Assembly: GCF_000739595.1 (NCBI RefSeq) | Contig: NZ_BBJP01000005.1 | Span: 1-64,000 of the forward strand | Direction of reading: 5' to 3' | Length of the DNA: 64,000 nt | DNA from: Halorubrum halophilum | GTDB taxonomy: Archaea; Halobacteriota; Halobacteria; Halobacteriales; Haloferacaceae | Shown: positions 9,028 to 18,724 of the stretch, one piece after another | How positions within the stretch are numbered: the stretch's first letter is position 1 | Layout: every line of letters begins with the position of its first letter | Program-made: the position numbers and the translations under genes | Notes under the pieces: generated by a model | The model's input: only the letters and a program-made list of their open reading frames with translations | What the model was told of the DNA's origin: nothing | The model's database searches: none

Positions 9028-9606
9028 ATGAGTTTGGACACTGTCGTTGAGGACGTTCGAGACGAAGCCCGCGCGCGTGCAGAGGAAATCCGTGAGGCGG
9101 CGGAGTCCGAGGCGGACGAGATCGTCGCCGAGGCGGAGGCCGATGCCGAGCGCATCCGCGAAGAGCGGCTCGCCGAGGTCGATCGACAGATCGACCAGGA
9201 GCGCGAGCAGACGCTCTCCTCGGCCAAACTCGAGGCCAAACAGGAGCGGCTCGGGGCCCGTCGTGACGTCTTAGAGGACGTCTACGACGACGTCGAGGCC
9301 GCCATCGAGGGGCTCGACGGCGACCGGCGCCGCGAGCTGACCGAGACGCTGCTCGACGCGACTCTCGCGGAGTTCGACGACGACGCAGATGTCGCCGTCT
9401 ACACCCACGCCGAGGACGTCGAACTCGTCGAGGAGCTCGTCGCCGACCGCAACGCCGAGGTCGACGGCGAAGTTGACTGTCTCGGCGGCGTCGTCGCGGA
9501 GAGCGACACCTCTCGCGTTCGCGTGAACAACACGTTCGACTCGATCCTGGAGTCCGTCTGGGACGACGAGTTGAAGAACATCTCGGAGCAGCTGTTCGAC
9601 CAATGA
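9028..9606 (+). CDS. atpE: A-type ATP synthase subunit E (peripheral stalk)
   Basis: 192 residues. The N-terminal half is a long charged coiled coil (MSLDTVVEDVRDEARARAEEIREAA...) and the C-terminal half is the alpha/beta head that binds the A and B subunits. It pairs with subunit H. A frame extension upstream to 8968 exists but reads through atpK; the ATG at 9028 gives the canonical start. Its TGA overlaps the atpC start by four bases (ATGA), a sign of translational coupling. Confidence 0.92.
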   Translation: MSLDTVVEDVRDEARARAEEIREAAESEADEIVAEAEADAERIREERLAEVDRQIDQEREQTLSSAKLEAKQERLGARRDVLEDVYDDVEAAIEGLDGDRRRELTETLLDATLAEFDDDADVAVYTHAEDVELVEELVADRNAEVDGEVDCLGGVVAESDTSRVRVNNTFDSILESVWDDELKNISEQLFDQ

Positions 9607-10649
9607 GCGCCGTCGGGAGCTCGAACCCAGAGTACGTCGTCGCGCGGGTTCGTGCCCGCCGCGGCAGCCTCTACGGCGACGAGGAGTACCGGAAGCTGAC
9701 CCGGATGGGCCCGGCGGAGATCGCCCGGTTCATGGAGGAGTCGAGCTACGGCGCGGAGATCAACGCGCTCGGGAGTCGCCACGGCGGCGTGGACCTGATC
9801 GAGTACGCGTTGAACCGGAACCTCGCCGAGCAGTTCGACGACATCCTCGACTGGAGCGAGGGCGCGCTGTACGACCTGATCGCCCGGTACCTCCGGAAGT
9901 TCGACGCCTGGAACGTGAAGACGGTCATCCGCGGCGTCTACACCGACGCGGACCAGTCGGCGATCGAGGTCGATCTGATCCGCGCCGGCGAGTTCGACGA
10001 CCGGCTGATCCGGCGGCTGCTCGAGGCCGACTCGATCGACGCGGTCGTCGAGGTGCTCGAAGACACCATCTACGGGGACCCGCTGCGGGAGGCGTACGCC
10101 GAGTACGAGGAGACGGACACGCTCGTGCCGCTGGAGAACGCCGTCGACCGCGCGTTCTACGAACGGCTCCTGTCGGGGCTCGGCGGCGACGAGCCGACCC
10201 GTCAGTACGAGGCGTTCCTCAGGGCGGAGGTCGACTTCCGGAACGCGATTAACGCCCTCCGGCTCGCCCGGTCGGGCGCGGACATCGACCCCGCGGCGTA
10301 CTTCATCGAGGGCGGCGAGCTGTTCACTCGCGGGTCGCTCGCGCGGCTCGCGCGGAACCTCGACGAGCTCGTGGAGTACATCGCCGACAGCCAGTACGGT
10401 GAGGAGCTCGGTCCCGCGCTGCGCGAACTCGAGGAGGCGGACAGCCTCATCGCGTTCGAGCACGCGACCGACGCCGCCCTGCTGGCGTACGGTGATCAGC
10501 TCGGCACGATCCACCCGGTGTCGGTGACGCCGGTGATCTCGTACATCCTCGCGAAGGAGCGCGAGGTCGAGAACATCCGGGCGATCGCCCGCGGGAAGGA
10601 GGCCGGCCTGTCGGCCGACGAGATCGAATCGGAGCTGGTGATAACATGA
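9603..10649 (+). CDS. atpC: A-type ATP synthase subunit C (central stalk adaptor)
   Basis: 348 residues, close to the usual length for archaeal subunit C/V-type d. It is a three-lobed helical funnel that links the central shaft to the proteolipid ring. The sequence opens with ...NPEYVVARVRARRGSLYG and ends with ILAKEREVENIRAIARGKEAGLS, a conserved C-terminal segment of the family. The start overlaps the atpE stop by four bases and its own stop overlaps the atpF start by four bases, so E, C and F look translationally coupled. Confidence 0.93.
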   Translation: MSAVGSSNPEYVVARVRARRGSLYGDEEYRKLTRMGPAEIARFMEESSYGAEINALGSRHGGVDLIEYALNRNLAEQFDDILDWSEGALYDLIARYLRKFDAWNVKTVIRGVYTDADQSAIEVDLIRAGEFDDRLIRRLLEADSIDAVVEVLEDTIYGDPLREAYAEYEETDTLVPLENAVDRAFYERLLSGLGGDEPTRQYEAFLRAEVDFRNAINALRLARSGADIDPAAYFIEGGELFTRGSLARLARNLDELVEYIADSQYGEELGPALRELEEADSLIAFEHATDAALLAYGDQLGTIHPVSVTPVISYILAKEREVENIRAIARGKEAGLSADEIESELVIT

Positions 10650-10975
10650 GCCAGGAGATCGCCGTCGTCGGGAGCCCGGAGTTCACGACCGGATTCCGGC
10701 TCGCCGGCGTGCGGAAGTTCGAGAACGTACCGGACGACGAGAAGGACGAGCGGCTCGACGACGCCGTCGAACGGACCCTCGACGACGAGGGAACCGGCAT
10801 CATCGTGATGCACACCGACGACCTCGACCACCTCTCGCGGGGGACCCGCGAGTCGGTGGAGGGGAGCATCGAGCCCGTGCTCGTGACGCTCGGCGGGTCC
10901 GGCGCCGGCAGCGGCGGGCTGCGCGACCAGATCAAACGAGCCATCGGGATCGACCTGATGGAGGAGGACGACTAA
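10646..10975 (+). CDS. atpF: A-type ATP synthase subunit F (central stalk)
   Basis: 109 residues with the family's small alpha/beta fold: an opening strand [19 protein letters not shown], a central strand [13 protein letters not shown] and the motif around PVLVTLGG. Subunit F sits on the rotor beside subunit D and can modulate ATPase activity. ATG overlaps the atpC stop (ATGA). Only one base separates its stop from atpA. Confidence 0.92.
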   Translation: MSQEIAVVGSPEFTTGFRLAGVRKFENVPDDEKDERLDDAVERTLDDEGTGIIVMHTDDLDHLSRGTRESVEGSIEPVLVTLGGSGAGSGGLRDQIKRAIGIDLMEEDD

Positions 10976-10976
10976 T

Positions 10977-12755
10977 ATGAGTAAAGCAGAATCCACGGAG
11001 ACCACCATCAGCGAAGACGGTGTTATCCAAAGCGTGAGCGGTCCGGTCGTGAGCGCCCGCGACCTCGACGCCCGCATGAACGACGTCGTCTACGTCGGCG
11101 ACGAAGGCCTCATGGGGGAAGTGATCGAGATCGAAGGCGACATCACGACCATTCAGGTGTACGAGGAGACCTCCGGGGTCGCCCCCGGCGAACCCGTCGA
11201 GAACACGGGCGAGCCGCTGTCGGTTGACCTTGGTCCGGGCATGCTGGACGCCATCTACGACGGCGTCCAGCGTCCCTTGGACGTGCTGGAGGGCAAGATG
11301 GGCAGTCCGTACCTCGACCGCGGGGTCGACGCGCCCGGCATCGACCTCGAGAAGGAGTGGGAGTTCGAACCCACCGTCGAGGTCGGCGACGAGGTCGGCC
11401 GCGGCGACGTGGTCGGCGTCGTCGAGGAGACGGTCACCATCGACCACAAGGTGATGGTGCCGCCGGACGCGCTCGAGGAGGGCGAGACCACCGAGGTCAC
11501 CGCCGTCGAGTCGGGCTCGTTCGACGTCACCGAGACGGTTGCCGAGCTCGCCAACGGGACGGACGTCTCGATGCACCAGGAGTGGCCCGTCCGCGAGGCG
11601 CGCCCCTCCGAGAACAAGAAGACGCCCCGGACGCCGCTGGTGTCCGGCCAGCGCATCCTCGACGGCCTGTTCCCCATCGCGAAGGGCGGAACGGCCGCGA
11701 TTCCGGGGCCGTTCGGCTCCGGGAAGACGGTCACGCAGCACCAGCTCGCGAAGTACGCCGACGCGGACATCATCGTCTACGTCGGGTGCGGCGAGCGCGG
11801 CAACGAGATGACCGAGGTCATCGAGGACTTCCCCGAGCTGGAGGACCCGGCCAACGGCAACCCGCTGATGGCCCGCACCTCGCTCATCGCGAACACCTCG
11901 AACATGCCCGTCGCGGCGCGTGAGTCCTGTATCTACACGGGGATCACGATCGCCGAGTACTACCGCGACATGGGGTACGACGTGGCGCTGATGGCCGACT
12001 CCACCTCGCGGTGGGCGGAGGCCATGCGCGAGATCTCCTCCCGGCTGGAGGAGATGCCCGGCGAGGAGGGGTACCCCGCGTACCTCGCCGCCCGGCTCGC
12101 GCAGTTCTACGAGCGCGCCGGCTACTTCGAGAACGTCAACGGGACGGAAGGGTCCGTCTCGGCGATCGGCGCGGTGTCGCCGCCCGGCGGCGACTTCTCC
12201 GAGCCGGTCACCCAGAACACGCTGCGTATCGTGAAGACGTTCTGGGCGCTCGACGCGGACTTGGCGGAGCGCCGCCACTTCCCGTCGATCAACTGGAACG
12301 AGTCGTACTCGCTGTACAAGGATCAGCTCGATCCCTGGTTCGAAGACGAGGTCGCCGACGACTGGTCCGAGAAACGCCAGTGGGCGGTCGACGTGCTCGA
12401 CGAGGAGACCGAGCTGCAGGAGATTGTCCAGCTCGTCGGGAAGGACGCCCTGCCCGACGACCAGCAGCTCACCCTCGAGGTCGCGCGCTACCTGCGCGAG
12501 GCGTACCTCCAGCAGAACGCGTTCCACCCGGTGGACACGTTCTGTCCGCCGGAGAAGACGTACCTCATGCTGACGACGATCGAGACGTTCAACGACGAGG
12601 CGTTCAAGGCGCTCGAAGCGGGCGTCCCCGTCGAGGAGATCGTCGACACCGAGGCCGCCCCCCGGATCAACCGGATCGGCGTCCAAGAGGACTACGAGGA
12701 GTACATCGAGGAGCTCAAAGCGGACATCAGCGAAGAACTCCGGAGCCTCTACTAA
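10977..12755 (+). CDS. atpA: A-type ATP synthase catalytic subunit A
   Basis: 592 residues, normal length with no intein. It has the family P-loop [10 protein letters not shown] (about 244-253), the non-homologous insertion characteristic of A/V-type A subunits (about 110-215) and the [14 protein letters not shown] motif near the active site. Three copies alternate with subunit B in the head and make ATP as the central shaft turns. It starts one base after the atpF stop and ends one base before atpB, in the core of the operon. Confidence 0.96.
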   Translation: MSKAESTETTISEDGVIQSVSGPVVSARDLDARMNDVVYVGDEGLMGEVIEIEGDITTIQVYEETSGVAPGEPVENTGEPLSVDLGPGMLDAIYDGVQRPLDVLEGKMGSPYLDRGVDAPGIDLEKEWEFEPTVEVGDEVGRGDVVGVVEETVTIDHKVMVPPDALEEGETTEVTAVESGSFDVTETVAELANGTDVSMHQEWPVREARPSENKKTPRTPLVSGQRILDGLFPIAKGGTAAIPGPFGSGKTVTQHQLAKYADADIIVYVGCGERGNEMTEVIEDFPELEDPANGNPLMARTSLIANTSNMPVAARESCIYTGITIAEYYRDMGYDVALMADSTSRWAEAMREISSRLEEMPGEEGYPAYLAARLAQFYERAGYFENVNGTEGSVSAIGAVSPPGGDFSEPVTQNTLRIVKTFWALDADLAERRHFPSINWNESYSLYKDQLDPWFEDEVADDWSEKRQWAVDVLDEETELQEIVQLVGKDALPDDQQLTLEVARYLREAYLQQNAFHPVDTFCPPEKTYLMLTTIETFNDEAFKALEAGVPVEEIVDTEAAPRINRIGVQEDYEEYIEELKADISEELRSLY

Positions 12756-12756
12756 C

Positions 12757-14178
12757 ATGAAAGAGTACCAAACTATCACCGAGATCAGCGGCCCCCTCGT
12801 GTACGCCGAGGTCGACGAGGCGATCGGGTACGACGAGATCGTCGAGATCGAGACGGCACAGGGCGAGACGCTGCGTGGACAGGTGCTCGAATCCTCGGAG
12901 GGCGTCGTCGCCATCCAGGTGTTCGAGGGCACCTCCGGTATCGACCAGAACGCGTCCGTTCGCTTCCTGGGCGAGACGATGAAGATGCCCGTCACCGAGG
13001 ACCTGCTCGGGCGGGTCCTTGACGGCTCCGGCCGCCCCATCGACGACGGCCCGGAGATCGTCCCCGAGGAGCGACAGGACATCGTCGGCGCGGCGATCAA
13101 CCCGTACTCCCGGGAGTACCCCGAGGAGTTCATCGAGACGGGCGTCTCCGCGATCGACGGCATGAACACGCTCGTCCGCGGCCAGAAGCTCCCGATCTTC
13201 TCCAGTTCCGGCCAGCCGCACAGCCAGCTGGCGATGCAGATCGCCCGGCAGGCCAGCGTGCCGGAAGAAGAGGAGGGCGACGACGAGGAGGGCTCCGAGT
13301 TCGCCGTCATCTTCGGCGCGATGGGGATCACCCAGGAGGAGGCCAACGAGTTCATGCAGGACTTCGAGCGCACCGGCGCGCTGGAGCGCTCCGTCGTCTT
13401 CATGAACCTCGCGGACGACCCCGCCGTCGAGCGGACGGTCACGCCGCGGATGGTGCTCACCACGGCCGAGTACCTCGCCTTCGAGAAGGACTACCACGTC
13501 CTCGTCATCCTGACGGACATGACCAACTACTGCGAGGCGCTCCGCGAGATCGGCGCGGCCCGCGAGGAGGTCCCGGGGCGACGCGGCTACCCCGGATACA
13601 TGTACACCGACCTGGCGCAGCTGTACGAGCGTGCCGGTCGGATTCAGGGGCGTGAGGGGTCGGTGACGCAGATCCCGATCCTCACGATGCCGGGCGACGA
13701 CGACACCCACCCGATCCCGGACCTGACTGGGTACATCACGGAGGGGCAGATCTACGTCGACCCCGATCTGAACAGTCAGGGGCTCCAGCCCCCGATCAAC
13801 GTCCTCCCCAGCCTGTCGCGGCTGATGGACGACGGGATCGGCGAGGGGCTCACCCGCGAGGACCACGCCGACGTGAAAGACCAGATGTTCGCGGCGTACG
13901 CGGAGGGTGAAGACCTCCGCGACCTCGTGAACATCGTCGGTCGAGAGGCGCTCTCGGAGCTCGACAACAAGTACCTCGACTTCGCTGACGCCTTCGAGTC
14001 CGAGTTCGTCGACCAGGGCTTCGACCAGAACCGAGACATCGAGGAGACGCTCTCGATCGGCTGGGACCTGCTCTCGATGCTTCCGAAAGACGCCCTCAAC
14101 CGGATCGACGAGGAGTTCATCGAGGAGTACTACCGCGAGGACGACTCCGAGCGCGAAGTCGTCGAAGCGGCCGACTGA
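12757..14178 (+). CDS. atpB: A-type ATP synthase regulatory subunit B
   Basis: 473 residues. It is the non-catalytic partner of subunit A: the normal P-loop lysine motif is absent and replaced by the ...[21 protein letters not shown] region typical of B subunits. An acidic insertion ([11 protein letters not shown], about 170) is a haloarchaeal feature. In many archaea atpD follows directly. Here the operon stops after atpB with a T-rich tract, and two light-related genes come before atpD. Confidence 0.95.
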   Translation: MKEYQTITEISGPLVYAEVDEAIGYDEIVEIETAQGETLRGQVLESSEGVVAIQVFEGTSGIDQNASVRFLGETMKMPVTEDLLGRVLDGSGRPIDDGPEIVPEERQDIVGAAINPYSREYPEEFIETGVSAIDGMNTLVRGQKLPIFSSSGQPHSQLAMQIARQASVPEEEEGDDEEGSEFAVIFGAMGITQEEANEFMQDFERTGALERSVVFMNLADDPAVERTVTPRMVLTTAEYLAFEKDYHVLVILTDMTNYCEALREIGAAREEVPGRRGYPGYMYTDLAQLYERAGRIQGREGSVTQIPILTMPGDDDTHPIPDLTGYITEGQIYVDPDLNSQGLQPPINVLPSLSRLMDDGIGEGLTREDHADVKDQMFAAYAEGEDLRDLVNIVGREALSELDNKYLDFADAFESEFVDQGFDQNRDIEETLSIGWDLLSMLPKDALNRIDEEFIEEYYREDDSEREVVEAAD

Positions 14179-14180
14179 TC

Positions 14181-14201
14181 GCGGTTTTTCCTCTACTCTT
14201 T
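14181..14201 (+). terminator. T-rich terminator-like tract after atpB
   Basis: Just after the atpB stop the DNA reads GCGGTTTTTCCTCTACTCTTT. Pyrimidine- and T-rich tracts without a strong hairpin are the usual haloarchaeal terminators. This suggests that the main ATP synthase transcript ends here and that the following regulator, bop and atpD are transcribed separately. Confidence 0.4.
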
Positions 14202-14367
14202 CGCAATACCGGCGAGCAGCCGCGCCGAGCGGCGACAGAAGACGGCACCAGCAGAGCGTCCGGCCGTCGGAAGCGATCGCCCGCCGCCGTCAGAGGCACA
14301 CGATCTCTGTCCCCTCTTCCTGTTTGTCTACCCGACATGTTTTGGTCGTTCAACACGATACTACCGT

Positions 14368-16044
14368 ATGGTACGGCCGGAGTTTTTGAAATCCGAGCCG
14401 AGAGCGGAACGGCCGACGCGCGGCCCCGGTTCGGGGACGTCGGCGAGCACCGACGCCGTCGGCGAGTCGCTGAAGACTCGCATGATGGACGAGGCACCAG
14501 TCGGGATCACGATCGCGGACGCGACCCAGCCGGACATGCCGTTGATCTACGTGAACGCCGCGTTCGAGCGCATGACCGGATACTCGCCGTCGTACGCGAT
14601 CGGTCGCAACTGCCGGTTCCTGCAGGGCGAGGAGACTCGGGAGAAGCCGGTGCGTCAGATGCGCGTCGCCATCGAGGAGGGGGAAGCCGTGACCGTCGAA
14701 CTCCGCAACTACCGCCGGAGCGGCGAACTGTTCTGGAACGAGGTGACGATCGCACCGCTCCGGGACGACACGGGGGATATCGCGTACTACGTCGGCTTCC
14801 AACAGGATGTCACGCGTCGCAAGCGGGCCGAACAGGCCGCTGCTGACCGCGCGGCGCGGATCGAGCACGAACGAACCGCACAGTCGCGTCTCTTGGAACG
14901 GTTGGACGGCGTCGTCGCCGACGTCACCGAAGCCGTAGCCCTGGCGTCGTCGCCGGGAGAGCTCCGACAGGAGGTCGTCCGGAGCATCGCGGACACCTAC
15001 ACCGGCGCGTGGATCGGGACGTACGATCCGGCGACTGAGACGGTCGAACTGCGAGTCGCGGACGGTAAGACCGGGTCCGAGATCGAAGCGATCCCCGTCG
15101 CAACCGGAAACACCGGCGCCCGATCGACGAACGCGGTTGTCGCGGCGGCGGTCGACGATCGGCATGTGCGGCTCGAATCGATCGGGCCGGACGAACCGAA
15201 CGAGCCGGCGGAGGCGGCTGCGGTCGCCGGCGTCCCGCTCTACTTCGGCGAGGCGACCTACGGGGCCATCGCCGTCTACGCACAGACCGAGGAGCTTCGG
15301 CGGCACGAACGCGACGTACTGACGGCGCTCGGACGAACCGTCGCGATCGGCATCAACGCGCTCGAGAGCCAGCGGACGCTCCGCGGCGAGAGCGTTGTCG
15401 AGTTCCAACTGACGCTCGGCGATCATCCGTTAGGTTCGTTCGCCGAGGCGCTGTCCTGCTCGCTCCAGCACATCAGTACCGTCGGCGACCGCGGCGAACG
15501 GTCGTTGCTGTTCGAACTCGACGGAGCGCCGGCTGTCGATGCCGAACGCATCCACGCGGCCGCCGAGGCGACGGGCGTTACGGTCCACGCGGTCCTCGTC
15601 GCGGAGACCGACGTCCCCGTGGTCGAGGTGTCGGTCGACGAGACGCCGCTGGAGGAGTTGCTCAGGGAGTACAGCGGTGAGCTGTGCGGCTGGGCCGTCG
15701 AGGACGGCACCGCGATCGCGACGATCGAGGTCGGACGGGAGGCCTTGGCGCGCTCGCTCGCGGCCGACGCGATGGAGCAGCTGGCGAACGTAGACCTCCG
15801 CAGCTATCGTCGGCGGGAGCAGACGCACGAGACCCGCCGCGAGTTCGTCGCCGAGATCGAGTCGCGGTTGACGGAGCGACAGCGAGCTGCGCTGATCCGC
15901 GCGCACACGAGCGGGTACTTCGAGTGGCCGCACGAGACGAGCGGAGACGAGCTCGCCGACTCGATGGGTGTCACCCGATCTACGTTCCACCAGCACCTGC
16001 GAGCGGCACAACGCAAGATCGCGGCCGCGATCCTCGACCGCTGA
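14368..16044 (+). CDS. bat: Bat-like bacterio-opsin activator with LOV photosensor, GAF and HTH_10 domains
   Basis: 558 residues. Residues ~35-150 form a PAS domain of the LOV class: it has the photoactive cysteine motif GRNCRFLQ (79-86, Cys82), the flavin-binding asparagines in RNYRRSG and FWNEVTI (114, 124) and the Gln of YYVGFQQDVT (145/146). Residues ~180-340 look like a GAF domain, then a Bat-type spacer, and ~500-555 is the HTH_10 DNA-binding domain (LTERQRAALIRAH...ADSMGVTRSTFHQHL). Bat activates bop in Halobacterium salinarum under low oxygen and light; here the intact LOV motif suggests direct blue-light sensing. It ends 118 bases before bop on the same strand. Identity as the bop activator is inferred from architecture and position. 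Confidence 0.88.
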   Translation: MVRPEFLKSEPRAERPTRGPGSGTSASTDAVGESLKTRMMDEAPVGITIADATQPDMPLIYVNAAFERMTGYSPSYAIGRNCRFLQGEETREKPVRQMRVAIEEGEAVTVELRNYRRSGELFWNEVTIAPLRDDTGDIAYYVGFQQDVTRRKRAEQAAADRAARIEHERTAQSRLLERLDGVVADVTEAVALASSPGELRQEVVRSIADTYTGAWIGTYDPATETVELRVADGKTGSEIEAIPVATGNTGARSTNAVVAAAVDDRHVRLESIGPDEPNEPAEAAAVAGVPLYFGEATYGAIAVYAQTEELRRHERDVLTALGRTVAIGINALESQRTLRGESVVEFQLTLGDHPLGSFAEALSCSLQHISTVGDRGERSLLFELDGAPAVDAERIHAAAEATGVTVHAVLVAETDVPVVEVSVDETPLEELLREYSGELCGWAVEDGTAIATIEVGREALARSLAADAMEQLANVDLRSYRRREQTHETRREFVAEIESRLTERQRAALIRAHTSGYFEWPHETSGDELADSMGVTRSTFHQHLRAAQRKIAAAILDR

Positions 16045-16105
16045 GCGGACTCCCTCGACCGCGACGCCCTCCCTTCACGGAGATTCTTCCGGCTCTCGAC
16101 GACGG

Positions 16106-16162
16106 ACCACACCAGTTGTGTACGCCGTTTAGTATCGATCGTTCCGTATATTTACTTGCGTC
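16106..16162 (+). promoter_or_regulatory. bop promoter with Bat-UAS-like element
   Basis: ACCACACCAGTTGTG (16106-16120) resembles the H. salinarum bop activator site as I recall it (ACCcnACTAGTTnGG), sharing ACC, the ACnAGTT core and the last G. A clear TATA box TATATTTA (16147-16154) lies 9-16 bases before the first bop ATG, or about 10-19 before the second. The spacing between the two is 26 bases, longer than in H. salinarum, which weakens the match. Alternatively the UAS resemblance is chance. Confidence 0.4.
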
Positions 16163-16912
16163 ATGATGGCACAACCCGGTAGCGAAGGGATTTGGCTCTG
16201 GATCGGGACGCTAGGCATGTTCCTCGGGATGCTGTACTTCATCGCGAGGGGTTGGGGAGAGACCGACAGACGGCGGCAGGAGTTCTACATCGTGACGATA
16301 TTCATCACTGCCATCGCGTTCGTCAACTATCTCGCGATGGCGCTCGGGTTCGGGTTGACGACGGTGACGCTCGGCGGCGAAGAGGTGCCGATCTACTGGG
16401 CCCGGTACACTGACTGGCTGTTCACGACGCCGCTCCTGCTCGTCGACCTCGGGCTGCTCGTCGGGGCGACACGGAACCAGCTCGCCTCGCTGGTCGGGCT
16501 CGACGTGTTGATGATCGGCACCGGCGCGATCGCGACGCTGTCGACGAGCGCGGCCGTGCTCTCCGCGGGCGGGACCCGGCTCGTCTGGTGGGGCGTCTCC
16601 ACCGGCTTCCTGCTCGTGCTCCTGTACATGCTGTACGGCTCGCTCGACGAGAAGGCGTCGCAGCTGTCCGGCTCCGCCGCGTCGACGTTCAGCACCCTCC
16701 GGACGCTGATCGTCGTCGTCTGGCTGGTGTATCCCGTCTGGTGGCTCCTCGGGACCGAGGGGTTACAGATCGTCTCGCTCAACATCGAGACGGCGGGGTT
16801 CATGGTGCTCGATCTGGTCGCGAAGGTCGGATTCGGGTTTATCCTGTTGTCGAGCCGAGAGGTGCTCGACGCCGCCGGCTCGGCGATGGCGGAGCCCGGA
16901 GCGGCCGACTAG
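16163..16912 (+). CDS. bop: Bacteriorhodopsin (light-driven proton pump)
   Basis: 249 residues, seven membrane helices. All residues of the proton path are present: Arg81, Asp84 and Asp95 in helix C ([20 protein letters not shown]82, D85, D96 of bacteriorhodopsin), Glu199 and Glu209 of the release group, Asp217 and the retinal Schiff-base Lys221 ([12 protein letters not shown]). Asp at the cytoplasmic donor site separates it from sensory rhodopsins, and Asp84 from halorhodopsin. A Thr replaces the Ala next to the counter-ion (RYADW to RYTDW). It pumps protons outward in light, feeding the ATP synthase encoded around it. No brp/blh or carotenoid gene is nearby, so retinal must be made elsewhere. 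Start may be the first or second ATG (16163 or 16166). Confidence 0.95.
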   Translation: MMAQPGSEGIWLWIGTLGMFLGMLYFIARGWGETDRRRQEFYIVTIFITAIAFVNYLAMALGFGLTTVTLGGEEVPIYWARYTDWLFTTPLLLVDLGLLVGATRNQLASLVGLDVLMIGTGAIATLSTSAAVLSAGGTRLVWWGVSTGFLLVLLYMLYGSLDEKASQLSGSAASTFSTLRTLIVVVWLVYPVWWLLGTEGLQIVSLNIETAGFMVLDLVAKVGFGFILLSSREVLDAAGSAMAEPGAAD

Positions 16913-16937
16913 CCGGGACAGCGGACGAGCCGAGACC

Positions 16938-16957
16938 GACGGACGCGGGAGTCCGTC
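16938..16957 (+). terminator. Hairpin between bop and atpD
   Basis: GACGGAC-GCGGGA-GTCCGTC is a perfect 7-bp stem with a 6-base loop, starting 26 bases after the bop stop. It is followed by AACAATAAAAGG, which reads as a TATA-like box for atpD (about 16961-16972). The hairpin may end or stabilise the bop mRNA and isolate atpD transcription. Confidence 0.4.
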
Positions 16958-17006
16958 GAGAACAATAAAAGGTTAACAGGCTCGGTTCGTTACCTCCTTC
17001 CAATAG

Positions 17007-17702
17007 ATGGCCAAGGACGTCAAACCGACGCGCAAGAACCTGATGGCGATCGAGGACCGCATCGAGCTCTCCGAGCGCGGTCACGACACGCTTGAACAGA
17101 AGCGTGACGGCCTCATCATGGAGTTCATGGACATCCTCGATCAGGCGCAGGACGTCCGCTCGGACGTCTCCGAGAACTACGAGACGGCCCAGCGCAAGAT
17201 CGACATGGCCCGCGCGATGGAGGGCGACGTGGCGGTTCGCGGCGCGGCCGCGGCGCTGAAAGAGCACCCCGAGATCACGACTCAGTCGAAGAACATCATG
17301 GGCGTCGTGGTCCCGCAGATCGAGTCCTCGAAGGTGAAGAAGAGCCTCGACGAGCGGGGATACGGGCTGCTCGGCTCTTCCGCGCGGATCGACGAGGCCG
17401 CGGACGCCTACGAAGAGCTGTTGGAGAAGATCATCCTCGCCGCTGAGGTCGAGACGGCGATGAAGAAGATGCTCACGGAGATCGAGACGACCAAGCGCCG
17501 CGTGAACGCCTTGGAGTTCACGCTCCTTCCGACCCTGTACGAGAACCAGGAGTACATCGAGCAGAAGCTCGAAGAGCAGGAGCGCGAGGAGATCTTCCGG
17601 ATGAAGAAGATCAAGGCCAAGAAGGAGGAAGAGGAAAAGGCGGAAGCCGAGGCCGAAGCCGCCGAGGCCGCCGCGACCGAAGAGCCGGAGCCCGCGGACT
17701 GA
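17007..17702 (+). CDS. atpD: A-type ATP synthase subunit D (central rotor shaft)
   Basis: 231 residues. The start [25 protein letters not shown]... and the C-terminal half ([21 protein letters not shown]) are signatures of the A/V-type D subunit, a long antiparallel coiled coil that forms the rotor shaft with subunit F. The tail ends in a Glu/Ala-rich run. It is on the same strand as the rest of the operon but 2.8 kb away from atpB, separated by the bat-like gene and bop. A TATA-like AATAAAAGG about 40 bases upstream suggests an independent promoter. Confidence 0.93.
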   Translation: MAKDVKPTRKNLMAIEDRIELSERGHDTLEQKRDGLIMEFMDILDQAQDVRSDVSENYETAQRKIDMARAMEGDVAVRGAAAALKEHPEITTQSKNIMGVVVPQIESSKVKKSLDERGYGLLGSSARIDEAADAYEELLEKIILAAEVETAMKKMLTEIETTKRRVNALEFTLLPTLYENQEYIEQKLEEQEREEIFRMKKIKAKKEEEEKAEAEAEAAEAAATEEPEPAD

Positions 17703-17752
17703 CGCCCCCGAACCGATTCGTTCTCGCGTCTCTCAATCTCATCTTCGGTTTC

Positions 17753-18172
17753 ATGTCCTGTCCCCACTGCGACGCCGCCGTCGTCGCGTTCGTCGTCCCG
17801 CCCGCGCTCCGCGAGCACGCGCCGGACTCCCTGACTGCGATCTGCACTCGCTGTCTCCGGACGTTTCCGGCCAGTGAGGCCGGTGTCGCGCCCGAGAGGC
17901 GTTCCGGCGACGAGCCTCCTACCGACGCCGACACTGATCCCGACTTTTCGGCGGTCGACCCCGCGTTTCCCGCCGGCGAGGCCGGCGTCGCCCTCGCGCT
18001 CGCCTGCGGCCGGTTGGAGTCGCTCGCGCTCAACCGGGCGTCGATCGCGGCGCTCGTCGAGCACGCGGAGCGGTCGGGGGCAGACGCCTTCGCCTTCTTC
18101 GAGCGGCTCGACGCCCCCGACGCCGCGTTCGACCTCGAACGGCGGCGGTCGGCGCTGCTCGATATGGTGTAG
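17753..18172 (+). CDS. Small haloarchaeal zinc-ribbon protein (DUF6276-like)
   Basis: 139 residues. The N-terminus has two Cys pairs, CPHC (3-6) and CTRC (31-34), that could bind one zinc. A variable acidic linker follows, then a helical C-terminal domain (GVALALACGRLESLALNRASIAALVEHAERSGADAFAFFERL). I recall this as a conserved haloarchaeal protein of unknown function, often near atpD. It lies 50 bases after atpD on the same strand, so it may be cotranscribed. No catalytic motif is seen. Confidence 0.7.
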   Translation: MSCPHCDAAVVAFVVPPALREHAPDSLTAICTRCLRTFPASEAGVAPERRSGDEPPTDADTDPDFSAVDPAFPAGEAGVALALACGRLESLALNRASIAALVEHAERSGADAFAFFERLDAPDAAFDLERRRSALLDMV

Positions 18173-18315
18173 CGGCTCCGTTGCAATCTTCAGCGAGTGA
18201 CACTCCGATCCCGTGGCGATCAGTGCGGACACAGCGGTGATCGATAGCGGGAGTATGTGTGTCAGTGCGGTTGATCGGCTATTTATAAGTGATCGAGTGG
18301 TGTTGCTGTCGGCTG

Positions 18316-18620
18316 TTTATACGTGGTTGGTGGTGCTGTGGTGACGGCTTTCAAAGCCCCAGTCGGCGAGGCCGGCGCACGCTCGCTGCGCTCCTCACTC
18401 GGTCACGTTGCTCCCTCGTTGCGGTGCTTGCGTCGCCTGCGCCGGCCTCGCCGACTGCCCCTTTGAGTCCCGCCCGCCCCGCACAGCACCGCACCTCACG
18501 CCTCCCCAGCCTCGTCGCTGGCGGCTGTCGCCGCCAGCGACTCCCTCGCGCGACGCTCCTCGTAGCCGCCGATGGCGGCTACTCGGAGGCGCGCGCCACC
18601 GCACATCTCTTTATAAATAA
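18316..18620 (+). repeat. Dispersed structured intergenic element, copy A
   Basis: This copy fills most of the 552-base gap between two convergent genes. It begins with a TATA-like TTTATAC, 17 bases before GGTGA, and ends with TTTATAAATA. Stem P1 pairs 18361-18379 with 18438-18456 (19 bp). Then comes the invariant core GCCCCTTTGAGTCC, stem P2 pairs 18514-18524 with 18531-18541 (11 bp) and stem P3 pairs 18562-18570 with 18574-18582 (9 bp). All stems are perfect. Four other copies in this window share the spine but have different stem sequences. The flanks (18173-18315 and 18621-18724) hold nothing else I can identify. Confidence 0.85.
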
Positions 18621-18724
18621 TCGTCGCTGTCACTTATGTACTTTTAAATAGCGTCTTGCCACCATCGATCTGCAATACCCACTCCCGACATCGATCGAGA
18701 AGAGCCGTTCAGTGGCCAGCCGTT

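Noticed and set aside
14368-16912. Full bop gene cluster with brp/blh and phytoene genes
   Set aside because: No retinal or carotenoid synthesis gene is present anywhere in the window, so only the regulator-bop pair is claimed.
18289-18651. Short frames within the repeat copies (for example 120 codons in copy A and others in copies C-E)
   Set aside because: They lie inside palindromic noncoding elements, and reading frame and start are not conserved between copies.
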